Origin: Croceivirga thetidis
GTDB taxonomy: Bacteria; Bacteroidota; Bacteroidia; Flavobacteriales; Flavobacteriaceae
Direction: 5' to 3'
NCBI RefSeq assembly: GCF_012272815.1
Contig: NZ_JAAWWL010000002.1
Location: forward strand, 402,280 to 466,279
DNA length: 64,000 nucleotides
Below, piece by piece: positions 42,409 to 50,545 of the stretch. The translations under genes and the position numbers were made by a program. Positions within the stretch are counted from its first letter, which is position 1, and each line of letters begins with the position of its first letter. Under the pieces are notes generated by a model that saw only the letters and a list, made by a program, of their open reading frames with translations, made no database searches and was not told where the DNA came from.

Positions 42409-45036
42409 ATGGAAGAGAACGAAGAATTGAACAACGATTTTTCTAACGAAGAGCAGGCTTCAGGTGATACGCTGACCAAGGTTACCGGCATGTACAAAGA
42501 CTGGTTTCTTGACTACGCATCTTATGTGATTTTGGAACGTGCCGTCCCAGCTATTGAAGATGGTTTTAAGCCCGTGCAACGCAGAATCATGCATTCGCTA
42601 AAAGAATTGGATGATGGCAGGTACAATAAAGTTGCCAACGTTGTCGGCCATACAATGCAATACCACCCGCATGGGGATGCAAGTATTGGGGATGCCATGG
42701 TTCAAATAGGGCAGAAGGACCTTTTAATAGATACACAAGGGAACTGGGGAAATATTTTAACTGGTGATAGTGCGGCCGCGTCCAGATATATTGAGGCTAG
42801 GCTCTCGAAGTTCGCCTTGGATGTGGTATTCAGCCCGAAAATCACGGACTGGCAGTTATCGTATGACGGCCGAAAAAAAGAACCAATTAATCTTCCTGTA
42901 AAATTTCCGCTACTATTGGCTCAAGGAGCAGAGGGTATTGCAGTCGGTCTTTCCACAAAAATTCTTCCTCACAATTTTAACGAATTAATAGACGCATCAA
43001 TAAAACACCTCAAAGGGAAGCGTTTTTCTATTTTCCCCGACTTTCCAACAGCCGGAATTATAGATGTCAGCAACTATAATGATGGAATGCGTGGTGGAAA
43101 AATAAGAGTTCGAGCAAAGATTGAATCTTTTGATAAAAATACACTGGTAATTAGGGAGATACCATACGGAACAAACACCTCAAGTTTAATCGATTCGATC
43201 CTAAAAGCCAACGATAAAGGCAAGATTAAGGTTAAAAAAATCGAAGATAATACTGCGGCAGAAGTTGAGATACTCGTTCATATACCAAGTGGTATTTCTC
43301 CGGACAAAACCATTGATGCCCTTTATGCTTTTACTGCCTGCGAATCTTCAATATCACCTTTGGGTTGTATAATAGAAGATAACAAGCCAGTTTTTCTGGG
43401 CGTAACGGAAATGTTGCAGCGGTCAACTGATAATACGGTTGAATTACTAAAGCAAGAACTTGAAATTCAGCTCGATGAATTGGAAGAGCAATGGCACTTT
43501 GCCAGTCTTGAGCGCATATTTATTGAAAACAGGATTTATCGGGATATTGAGGAGGAGGAAACCTGGGAAGGTGTTATCGCTGCCATCGACAAAGGATTAA
43601 AGCCACATACCAAGCATTTAAAGCGAGAAGTAACTGTTGATGACATTACCAAACTCACAGAAATACGAATCAAACGAATTTCAAAATTTGATTTAGATAA
43701 GGCTAAGCAATATATTGAAGGACTGGAAGATAGAATTTCAGAAACAAAAGGATATTTGGCGAACCTTATTGAATTCGCTATCGACTACTTCAAAGAATTG
43801 AAGAAGAAATACGGGAAAGGAAGAGAGCGGAAATCAGAGATTCGAATATTCGATGATATAGAAGCCACAAAGGTTGTAATTCGAAACACAAAACTCTATG
43901 TAAATCGTGAAGAAGGTTTTGTGGGTACTTCTTTGCGAAAAGACGAATATGTTACAGACTGCAGTGACATTGATGATATTATCGTTTTTACCAAGAATGG
44001 CGAAATGATGGTAACGAAAGTGGATAGCAAGACTTTTGTAGGAAAGAATATTTTACATGTAGCCGTATTCAAGAAAAAGGATAAGCGCACTACCTACAAT
44101 ATGATATACAAAGAAGGTAGGGGCGGTCCGAGTTATATCAAACGTTTTAATGTTACTAGTATCACGCGAGACAAATTGTATGATTTGACCACGGGAAAAG
44201 CGAGCTCAGACGTACTTTATTTTTCTGCGAATCCCAATGGCGAAGCTGAAGTGGTTGCTGTACATTTAAGGCAATCGGGCAGTATCAAAAAACTAAAATG
44301 GGATTTGGACTTTGCCGATGTACTTATAAAAGGTCGTGCCTCTAAGGGTAATATTGTAACCAAATATGCCGTAAAAAGAATTGAACTTAAAGAGAAAGGC
44401 TTAAGTACCTTGAAACCTCGTAAGATTTGGTTTGATGATGTTGTGCAGCGACTTAATGTTGATGGGAGGGGTGAGTTGTTAGGTGATTTTAGGGCAGAAG
44501 ATCAATTATTGGTGGTCAATCAACGGGGGTTTGTCAAGGTTATTCCTCCGGAAATGAACACCCATTTTGATGACGACTTGATTGTGCTTGAAAAATGGAA
44601 TCCGCAGAAGCCCATATCTGTTGTCTATTATGATGGGGATAAAGAACGTTATTATATCAAGCGTTTTCTAATAGAGAATTCCAATAAGGAGGAATTGGTG
44701 ATTTCGGAACATGGTAAATCACAGCTGGAAATCATAAGTACGGAATGGCGGCCGGTTTTCGAAGTAGAATTCGCAAAACCTAGGGGCAAAGAGGCGAAAC
44801 CCAACCTAAGTGTTGATGTCGAAGATTTTATCTCAGTAAAGGGAATCAAAGCTTTGGGCAATCAATTAACCAGTCTAAAAGTTAAGAATATCAATCAACT
44901 TGACCCCTTGCCTTATGAGGAGCCAAAACAACAGGTAGCAAACGAAATTGAAGTTGTGGACGAGGAATCGATTGATTCAACCAATAGTGAAATCAAATCA
45001 AATGATGACGATTCTGAGCAGCCCACCTTGTTTTAA
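42409..45036 (+). CDS. parC: DNA topoisomerase IV subunit A
   Basis: 875-residue breakage-reunion subunit. The winged-helix active site has the catalytic Tyr127 in ASRYIEARLS, preceded by VVGHTMQYHPHGDAS. The tower and coiled-coil domain lie in the middle (QELEIQLDELEEQWHFASLERIFI). The C-terminal beta-pinwheel is present but has no GyrA-box (QRRGGKG), consistent with ParC. An acidic Ser/Asp tail closes the protein. It is second in the operon with parE. Confidence 0.94.
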   Translation: MEENEELNNDFSNEEQASGDTLTKVTGMYKDWFLDYASYVILERAVPAIEDGFKPVQRRIMHSLKELDDGRYNKVANVVGHTMQYHPHGDASIGDAMVQIGQKDLLIDTQGNWGNILTGDSAAASRYIEARLSKFALDVVFSPKITDWQLSYDGRKKEPINLPVKFPLLLAQGAEGIAVGLSTKILPHNFNELIDASIKHLKGKRFSIFPDFPTAGIIDVSNYNDGMRGGKIRVRAKIESFDKNTLVIREIPYGTNTSSLIDSILKANDKGKIKVKKIEDNTAAEVEILVHIPSGISPDKTIDALYAFTACESSISPLGCIIEDNKPVFLGVTEMLQRSTDNTVELLKQELEIQLDELEEQWHFASLERIFIENRIYRDIEEEETWEGVIAAIDKGLKPHTKHLKREVTVDDITKLTEIRIKRISKFDLDKAKQYIEGLEDRISETKGYLANLIEFAIDYFKELKKKYGKGRERKSEIRIFDDIEATKVVIRNTKLYVNREEGFVGTSLRKDEYVTDCSDIDDIIVFTKNGEMMVTKVDSKTFVGKNILHVAVFKKKDKRTTYNMIYKEGRGGPSYIKRFNVTSITRDKLYDLTTGKASSDVLYFSANPNGEAEVVAVHLRQSGSIKKLKWDLDFADVLIKGRASKGNIVTKYAVKRIELKEKGLSTLKPRKIWFDDVVQRLNVDGRGELLGDFRAEDQLLVVNQRGFVKVIPPEMNTHFDDDLIVLEKWNPQKPISVVYYDGDKERYYIKRFLIENSNKEELVISEHGKSQLEIISTEWRPVFEVEFAKPRGKEAKPNLSVDVEDFISVKGIKALGNQLTSLKVKNINQLDPLPYEEPKQQVANEIEVVDEESIDSTNSEIKSNDDDSEQPTLF

Positions 45037-45098
45037 TGCAATATGAAACTTATTTTCACGCTTTAACTATAACTAACCGCTTATTCTAATTCAATTCT

Positions 45099-46055
45099 AT
45101 GGACTTTACCAACCCGCTGGTTTACGGCGTACCAGTGTTTATTGCCTTTATTCTATTCGAACTTACGTATAGTAAAACACATGGTGATGACCATCTTTAT
45201 GAATGGAAAGATTTAGCAGCGAGCGGATTTATGGGTGTTGGTTCTGCGCTACTTGGCCCATTGTTCAAGGTGATTTTTGCCATTGTACTATTTGAAGGCG
45301 TTTATGAGCTTTGCAATCCAATGGTTGGTGATGTGCGGCAAAATTTCTTGGGCTTTGAGTCTTTTGGCTATGCCTGGTATGTTTGGTTGCTTTGCATGTT
45401 AGCAGATGATTTCACTTATTATTGGTTCCATCGCGCAAATCACGAGATTAGAATTTTATGGGCTGCGCATATTGTTCATCATTCTTCGGATAATTTCAAT
45501 TTGGGGACTGCTGTGCGGAACGGGTGGTTTACTATTTTATACAAGCCTCTTTTCTATATGTGGATGCCGGCAATTGGATTCCCGCCAGAAATGGTTCTAG
45601 TCTGCCTAGGAATAGAAGCGTTATGGCAATTTCAACTTCACTCGGTATATGTGCCAAAACTTGGGTTTTTGGAAAAATTTCTAAACACACATACGATGCA
45701 CCAGGTACATCATTCACAAAATGTGGAATATCTTGATAAGAACCATGGTGGTATACTGAACATTTTCGATAAAATATTTGGAACATGGAAAGAGCTAGAA
45801 GATGAGATTGATGTAAAATACGGCGTAATCCATTCCCCAGAATCGTATAATCCGATTGTAATCCTTACACACGAGTTCAAGGATATTTGGGCCGATGTAA
45901 AGAAAGTGGATAAATTATCCCACAAACTAATGTACATTTTTGGCCCTCCTGGCTGGAGCCACGATGGGAGTACGATGACGGTCAAGCAACAACAAGCACA
46001 GTTTCAGAAGCACAAAGAACTTCAACCAGAACTTGCGTTTGAGCGACCTAACTAG
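45099..46055 (+). CDS. Sterol desaturase/fatty acid hydroxylase family protein
   Basis: 318-residue integral membrane di-iron oxygenase. The eight-His ligand set is visible in HRANHE, HIVHHSSDNFN and HQVHHSQNVEYLDKNHGG. Four to five helices lie ahead of and between these motifs. The family includes sterol C4-methyl oxidases, carotenoid and fatty-acid hydroxylases; the bacterial substrate is usually a membrane lipid. It starts 62 nt after parC and ends on the base immediately before the stop codon of the convergent terC gene. Confidence 0.88.
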   Translation: MDFTNPLVYGVPVFIAFILFELTYSKTHGDDHLYEWKDLAASGFMGVGSALLGPLFKVIFAIVLFEGVYELCNPMVGDVRQNFLGFESFGYAWYVWLLCMLADDFTYYWFHRANHEIRILWAAHIVHHSSDNFNLGTAVRNGWFTILYKPLFYMWMPAIGFPPEMVLVCLGIEALWQFQLHSVYVPKLGFLEKFLNTHTMHQVHHSQNVEYLDKNHGGILNIFDKIFGTWKELEDEIDVKYGVIHSPESYNPIVILTHEFKDIWADVKKVDKLSHKLMYIFGPPGWSHDGSTMTVKQQQAQFQKHKELQPELAFERPN

Positions 46056-46868
46056 TTACTCTTCAATAATTTCAGAATTTTTATTTTTGTTCTTCTTCAT
46101 TCGTAAGTCGAAGAATTCTACCATTAGGGAAAAGGCAATGGTAAAGTAAAGATAGCCTTTAGGGATAGTCCCAACCTCATTGTCAAAAACTACCAGATGG
46201 GATAAGTGGGCCGCTTCTGCTATCAACATAAATCCAATCAGGATAAGAAAGGATAATCCGAGCACTTGAATCGATGGGTGACGGTTTACGAACTCGCCCA
46301 CAGGATTTGCGAAAAGCAACATTATTACAACAGAGGTCACAACCGCAATTATCATTAAAATCAGTGCATCATTCGGATTCGGGGAGATACCGTTGGTCAT
46401 ACCAATGGCGGTAAGGATGGAATCAAAAGAAAATACAATATTAATTATCGTAATCTGAACTATAGCGTTTGTTAGTGAAGATGACCTTCCTTTCTTAACT
46501 TCGCGCTCGTCATGACCTTTATCTTCAATTTTTTCATGGATTTCCTTGGTGCTTTTGTAAAGCAAGAAAAGTCCACCTAGAAATAGTATTAGGGCTTGCC
46601 AACTAATTCCACCATGAATCCAACTTTCATTAAGTACCAGAAATGGTTTTTTTAAGGATATCAACCATGTAATCCCAAATAAGAGAACAATACGCATGGC
46701 CATAGCCAACACCAATCCAAGGTTTGTTGCTTTTCTTCTGTCTTTTTTCTCGAGCTTGCCAGCCGCAATTGAAATAAAAATAATGTTGTCAATACCCAGC
46801 ACTATCTCAAGAAAGGTCAGTGTCAATAGTGCCATCCAGGCATCTGGGTTGGTCAAAATGTCAAACAT
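46056..46868 (-). CDS. TerC-family membrane protein
   Basis: 270-residue inner-membrane protein of the TerC/Alx family with about seven helices. The family's conserved acidic motifs are present: EIVLGIDNIIFISI in the first helix and NIVFSFDSILTAIGMT in the middle. These line a metal-binding site, and members act in manganese export and in loading secreted metalloenzymes. It is the last of three minus-strand genes (XRE regulator, lipoprotein, TerC) with gaps of 13 and 2 nt. The neighbouring lipoprotein and regulator could thus control or assist it. Confidence 0.9.
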   Translation of the reverse strand: MFDILTNPDAWMALLTLTFLEIVLGIDNIIFISIAAGKLEKKDRRKATNLGLVLAMAMRIVLLFGITWLISLKKPFLVLNESWIHGGISWQALILFLGGLFLLYKSTKEIHEKIEDKGHDEREVKKGRSSSLTNAIVQITIINIVFSFDSILTAIGMTNGISPNPNDALILMIIAVVTSVVIMLLFANPVGEFVNRHPSIQVLGLSFLILIGFMLIAEAAHLSHLVVFDNEVGTIPKGYLYFTIAFSLMVEFFDLRMKKNKNKNSEIIEE

Positions 46869-46870
46869 GG

Positions 46871-47248
46871 TTAGTTAGTTTTAATTGCGGTTCCCCTCAG
46901 TTTTTCGGATTCGCCGACAATGTTGAATTCAAATGTATAAGAACTATCAGTTGTTGTCAATATTTTAATATGTACCGGTCTTTTCTCTTGTGCCGATTTT
47001 GGATTTATAGTGGTCAAAATATACTCGCAATCATTAATCCAACGTACCGTAGCAGAATCGGTTTTGCCATTAAATTCCTCAATTTGAAGATTGGTGGTTC
47101 TTGAAAACAACGTAGTTTGCTCAGCGCCATCAATTTTTTGAGAAAAGGAAAAGGAGCCTGTTCTAAAGTCTGTACAATTTCTATCAGGTGCCTCCGCACA
47201 AGCGCCAAATAGTAATACCGAAATTAGAAGCAACTTTAATTGTTTCAT
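46871..47248 (-). CDS. Small lipoprotein
   Basis: 125-residue lipoprotein when started at the ATG at 47248, which gives a clean SPII signal (MKQLKLLLISVLLFGAC, Cys17). The frame stays open to 47341 but that part overlaps the regulator gene. The mature protein has a conserved opening EAPDRNCTDFRTGSF, then a beta-rich fold with ATVRWINDCEYIL and VHIKILTTTDSSYTFEF. I know of homologues in Flavobacteriaceae carrying uninformative or wrong names such as 'DNA topoisomerase IV'. It lies between an XRE regulator and terC with tight spacing; function unknown. Confidence 0.78.
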   Translation of the reverse strand: MKQLKLLLISVLLFGACAEAPDRNCTDFRTGSFSFSQKIDGAEQTTLFSRTTNLQIEEFNGKTDSATVRWINDCEYILTTINPKSAQEKRPVHIKILTTTDSSYTFEFNIVGESEKLRGTAIKTN

Positions 47249-47261
47249 ACTGCCAAAATAA

Positions 47262-47663
47262 TCAATTTGGACCGTAGGTTTCGAAACTTCCATCCTCAAA
47301 AAAGAAGACAATTCTTTTAATGGCCTTTTTGACGGAATCATTTTTTAATTTAACAGGAGTTGTCGATTTGGGTAAATCAGCAACTACATCCATTATAGGC
47401 TCCTTTTTAATTGTAGGGGAGGGAAGGGCCGCTTCTTGTTTTGGCTCCTCAGTCTTAGCAGGAAAGGTACCCTTACCATTGAGCAACCAATAGAGATTAA
47501 TTTCTGGATAGGTTTTTATCAATTTCAAAACAAAATCCAAACTGGGCTTATTTCGTCCAGTTAACAAATGTGAAATGCTGGACCGAGGCACCCCGATGGA
47601 GTCAGCAAGGATTGAAGGAGTAAGCGAGTAGTAGGACATTACAGTCTTGAGTCTTTCAAGCAT
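47262..47663 (-). CDS. XRE-family HTH regulator
   Basis: 133-residue DNA-binding protein. The HTH domain at residues 1-62 contains LTPSILADSIGVPRSSISHLLTGRNKPSLDFVLKLIKTYPEINLYWLL. After a Pro/Glu/Lys-rich linker the C-terminus ends with a short basic and aromatic segment (KRIVFFFEDGSFETYGPN) that is probably functional. The upstream region contains three TTTACA-NN-TGTAAA-like sites, two of them directly at its promoter, so autoregulation is likely. The downstream lipoprotein and terC probably belong to the same transcript. Confidence 0.83.
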   Translation of the reverse strand: MLERLKTVMSYYSLTPSILADSIGVPRSSISHLLTGRNKPSLDFVLKLIKTYPEINLYWLLNGKGTFPAKTEEPKQEAALPSPTIKKEPIMDVVADLPKSTTPVKLKNDSVKKAIKRIVFFFEDGSFETYGPN

Positions 47664-47665
47664 GA

Positions 47666-47692
47666 TTTACAAATGTAATTTACAAAAGTAAA
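47666..47692. promoter_or_regulatory. Tandem TTTACAnnTGTAAA-type sites at the XRE gene start
   Basis: TTTACAAATGTAAT (47666-47679) and TTTACAAAAGTAAA (47679-47692) are adjoining imperfect palindromes immediately upstream of the XRE start codon. Read on the minus strand each also contains TACxTTTG, a Bacteroidota -7 element. They may therefore be promoter, operator or both. A perfect third copy lies at 47890. Confidence 0.52.
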
Positions 47693-47889
47693 ATTACGTA
47701 TTATTGTTTAATTGAGTGTCATAACTTCACTAATCATGATGACTTAACCACCTTCTTTATGATATTATGTTATTGTATTGTAGTAGATTAAAACCATGTG
47801 GTAAAGTAATACTTTCAATATAATGCATTCTGAATGCACATATTGAATTTAGTTGCCCAGGCTACAAGATTTAAGGTAAGTATTCTTAG

Positions 47890-47903
47890 TTTACAAATGT
47901 AAA
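47890..47903. promoter_or_regulatory. Perfect TTTACAAATGTAAA site
   Basis: A 14-bp palindrome with arms TTTACA and TGTAAA around a 2-nt centre, 82 nt upstream of the Lrp gene and about 200 nt from the pair at the XRE gene. A possible distal operator. Confidence 0.5.
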
Positions 47904-47984
47904 TAATTGATGATTTTTTATTAATTTGGGCTTTTTATTACATATTTTGTTTTTAGTACTTAAATTTGCTGAAAATAATTAGCC

Positions 47985-48464
47985 ATGAGCAAAGTAAAGC
48001 TAGACGAAATAGATCACCAGATTCTTGATATGTTGATAGACAATACAAGAACACCTTTCACTGACATTGCAAAAAAATTGTTGATATCGGCAGGAACAGT
48101 TCATGTTAGGGTTAAGAAGATGGAGGAAGCAGGGATTATCAAAGGATCATCTTTGACACTTGATTATGTCAAACTGGGCTATTCGTTCATTGCTTATGTT
48201 GGAATTTTCTTAGAAAAGACTCACCAAACTAAGTTTGTCTTGGAGCGTTTAAACCAGATTCCATATGTTACCGTGGCCCATATTACAACTGGTAAATTCA
48301 ATATTTTCTGCAAAATTCGAGCACGAGATACGACTCACGCCAAGAATATCATTTTCAAGATTGATGATATTGACGGTATCAGCAGAACAGAAACCATGAT
48401 TTCACTTGAAGAAAGCATCAATGATAAAAAGCGGTTGATGCATACCATATTCAACGAATTATAG
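47985..48464 (+). CDS. Lrp/AsnC-family regulator
   Basis: 159-residue feast/famine regulator. The N-terminal winged helix has LDEIDHQILDMLIDNTRTPFTDIAKKLLISAGTVHVRVKKMEEAGII (about 5-52). The C-terminal RAM/AsnC ligand-binding domain has VTVAHITTGKFNIFCKIRARDTTHA. The effector is probably an amino acid, but specificity is not visible. It is followed after 11 nt by a DinB-like gene, which is probably co-transcribed. A -7 element lies at 47961-47968. Confidence 0.92.
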   Translation: MSKVKLDEIDHQILDMLIDNTRTPFTDIAKKLLISAGTVHVRVKKMEEAGIIKGSSLTLDYVKLGYSFIAYVGIFLEKTHQTKFVLERLNQIPYVTVAHITTGKFNIFCKIRARDTTHAKNIIFKIDDIDGISRTETMISLEESINDKKRLMHTIFNEL

Positions 48465-48475
48465 TCTATAACCAA

Positions 48476-48994
48476 ATGAGGGCTTCTGAAGTAGGGGAAG
48501 GTGAATACAATCCCTATTACAAAGGTTATATCGCTGCTGCTGGAGATGGTAATTTGCTCGATTTACTGAAGGAGGGTGTTGCTTCTTTCATAGATTTCAT
48601 AGAATCCATACCTGAAGACCGACTTAATTATCGCTATCAAGATTCGAAATGGACAGTAGCAGAGGTTTTGGTACACCTTTTTGATGCCGAACGCGTTTTT
48701 CAATATCGAGCACTGCGATTTGCAAGAAATGATAACACCCCTTTAACTGGATTTGAACAAGACGACTATGTACCAGCATCTGAGGCTTCTAAACGAAGTA
48801 AAGCATCCTTGATTTCTGAATATCAATCAATAAGGGAAAGTACACTTACTCTTTTTGAAACTTTTGATTCAGAAAAACTTAAACGATCAGGGCAAGCTAG
48901 TGGTAGTAATATGTCTGTACGGGCTTTGGGTTTTGTGATTGTAGGCCATCAAAATCACCATCAGCAAATACTTAAAGAACGCTACCTTGTGTAA
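48476..48994 (+). CDS. DinB-family metalloprotein
   Basis: 172-residue four-helix DinB/YfiT protein. The three metal-ligand histidines fall in EVLVHLFDAERVF and GHQNHHQQILKERYL, in the usual order. No signal peptide, so it is cytoplasmic, unlike the lipoprotein DinB at 10593. Members are bacillithiol or mycothiol-type transferases or metal-dependent hydrolases of unknown specificity. It lies behind the Lrp/AsnC regulator, converging on the gene at 49003 with an 8-nt gap. Confidence 0.87.
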   Translation: MRASEVGEGEYNPYYKGYIAAAGDGNLLDLLKEGVASFIDFIESIPEDRLNYRYQDSKWTVAEVLVHLFDAERVFQYRALRFARNDNTPLTGFEQDDYVPASEASKRSKASLISEYQSIRESTLTLFETFDSEKLKRSGQASGSNMSVRALGFVIVGHQNHHQQILKERYLV

Positions 48995-49002
48995 ACTTTG
49001 GC

Positions 49003-49317
49003 CTAGTCCAAATCTACATCTTCTTCGACGGCTTCTTCAACAACAACATCACCTTCAGTTTCCATTTCTGATTTACCGTTGGCCATTTCCTTTTCAATGG
49101 TCTCCTCGAAATTTGCAATGAAAGAAGAAAGACTTTTGCTGATTTTTACGAGGTAGATGGTTTCTGTAGTTCGCAATTCTACAGCCTCAATAATTTCACC
49201 GTTTGGTTTTTTCAGTATGATAATATCATCATCGCCATATCCATGCGGATAAGAATCAATAAGTAGGGCGGCAATTTGGTTATCTAACTTTTTGTAATCA
49301 ATTATTACGCGTTTCAT
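49003..49317 (-). CDS. Conserved hypothetical protein
   Basis: 104-residue cytoplasmic protein. The conserved half (MKRVIIDYKKLDNQIAALL, SYPHGYGDDDIIILKKPNGE, VELRTTETIYLVKIS) is followed by a strongly acidic Glu/Val/Asp tail. Recognisable as a short protein common in flavobacteria, but I know no function. It lies between the DinB gene and aroB, 92 nt downstream of the aroB start side, and may have its own promoter. Confidence 0.7.
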   Translation of the reverse strand: MKRVIIDYKKLDNQIAALLIDSYPHGYGDDDIIILKKPNGEIIEAVELRTTETIYLVKISKSLSSFIANFEETIEKEMANGKSEMETEGDVVVEEAVEEDVDLD

Positions 49318-49409
49318 AGTAGGTCGTTTTGATTTGTTACCCTAAACTATGAATTTTTAAGAACCATTTACGCAAAGAGTTGTGAAACCCGAATATTTAG
49401 TAGGCGTAC

Positions 49410-50450
49410 TTATCTATCCATGTAGTAAGAAAAGGCCTCTTGTATTTCCTTTTCAGAAACTTTACAATCAATAACCGCATTTCCGATTTCTCGCAGCAAC
49501 ACAAAATTTATATTGCCATGGGTGTTCTTTTTATCATGTTTCATTAAATCAATGAAAATAGGAATCTCATCCTTCTCAAAATCGATTTTATCAAAGTGTG
49601 CTGAAACAACTTTATTGATTTCATCAAGGCTTACTTTAGAGAGGCCACTTACCTTATGAGACAGATAGCCTTCAAGAATCATCCCTGCAGCTATGGCTTC
49701 ACCGTGTAATAGGGTTGGTTTTGTGAGATGTTCAAGATAGTATGATTCAATTGCATGGCCCAATGTGTGGCCAAAATTCAATTTTTTACGGACTCCCATC
49801 TCATAGGGGTCTTGTTCTACAATGCCAACCTTCACCTGGCTTGATGCTTCAATGTCATCTGCGTCAATCTCCAATTGCTTTTGCTTCAAAGTCTCCCAAT
49901 GCGCGTGTTTTGCAATTAACCCATGCTTAAGCATTTCGGCATACCCGCTAACGAATTGTCGCTTTTCCAAAGTTTCCAAAAATGTTTGAAGAATCAACAC
50001 CAACTTGGGTTGTGTAATGGTGCCGATTTGATTTTTTAAAACGCCAAAATCAATTCCAGTCTTGCCACCTATTGCAGCATCAACCATAGATAGCAGGGTA
50101 GTGGGTACGTTTACAAAATCCATACCCCTTTTGAAGGTTGATGCAGTAAAACCTCCAAGATCTGTGACCACACCTCCCCCTAGATTAATTAAAAGCGATT
50201 TTCTGTCACAACCAAAATCTGCCAGACTTTGCCATACCATATTGCAGGTTGTGATATTTTTATGTTCCTCGCCTGGTTTTATTGTAATTATACCGTCAAT
50301 AGTGAAAGGAGTTCTTTCCATAAATTTATCCAAGCATTTTTCGTGCGTGTTTTCATCTACTAGCACAATTATTTTGGAATAATTACCATTCTGCACCAGC
50401 TGATTTAAAGATGCTGTACCTAAGGTTTCAAAATAGACGTTTTTCTGCAT
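49410..50450 (-). CDS. aroB: 3-dehydroquinate synthase
   Basis: 346-residue NAD- and zinc-dependent enzyme for the second step of the shikimate pathway (DAHP to 3-dehydroquinate). The nucleotide-binding segment is LINLGGGVVTDLGGFTASTFKRG, the substrate loop VPTTLLSMVDAAIGGKTG is intact, and the zinc ligands lie in KLNFGHTLGHAIES and the LLHGEAIAAGM helix. Length and motifs are normal. It is divergent from the proline dehydrogenase gene. Confidence 0.95.
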   Translation of the reverse strand: MQKNVYFETLGTASLNQLVQNGNYSKIIVLVDENTHEKCLDKFMERTPFTIDGIITIKPGEEHKNITTCNMVWQSLADFGCDRKSLLINLGGGVVTDLGGFTASTFKRGMDFVNVPTTLLSMVDAAIGGKTGIDFGVLKNQIGTITQPKLVLILQTFLETLEKRQFVSGYAEMLKHGLIAKHAHWETLKQKQLEIDADDIEASSQVKVGIVEQDPYEMGVRKKLNFGHTLGHAIESYYLEHLTKPTLLHGEAIAAGMILEGYLSHKVSGLSKVSLDEINKVVSAHFDKIDFEKDEIPIFIDLMKHDKKNTHGNINFVLLREIGNAVIDCKVSEKEIQEAFSYYMDR

Positions 50451-50515
50451 TACAAATTCTAAAAACGGTTGTCAAAATAACTACAAATTTGAGAAATCGA
50501 TAGTGTCAACCGATT

Positions 50516-50523
50516 TATCTTTG
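50516..50523 (+). promoter_or_regulatory. -7 promoter element of the proline dehydrogenase gene
   Basis: TATCTTTG, exact TAnnTTTG, with TTTG at 50488-50491 and a spacing of 24 nt (slightly long). The ATG follows 22 nt downstream. Confidence 0.55.
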
Positions 50524-50545
50524 CATTCTTGAGAAATTCAAAATA

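Larger units (their letters stand above)
47664..47984. other. 321-nt intergenic region between divergent regulators
   Basis: No gene is seen here. It separates the XRE regulator from the Lrp/AsnC regulator and holds three copies of a TTTACAnnTGTAAA-type site (two tandem near 47666-47692, one at 47890-47903). A TAAATTTG -7 element lies at 47961-47968, 16 nt before the Lrp gene. The middle part is AT-rich with no other clear signal. Confidence 0.6.

Noticed and set aside
47248-47341. Longer start of the small lipoprotein within the XRE gene
   Set aside because: It overlaps the regulator gene and hides the clean lipoprotein signal that begins at 47248.
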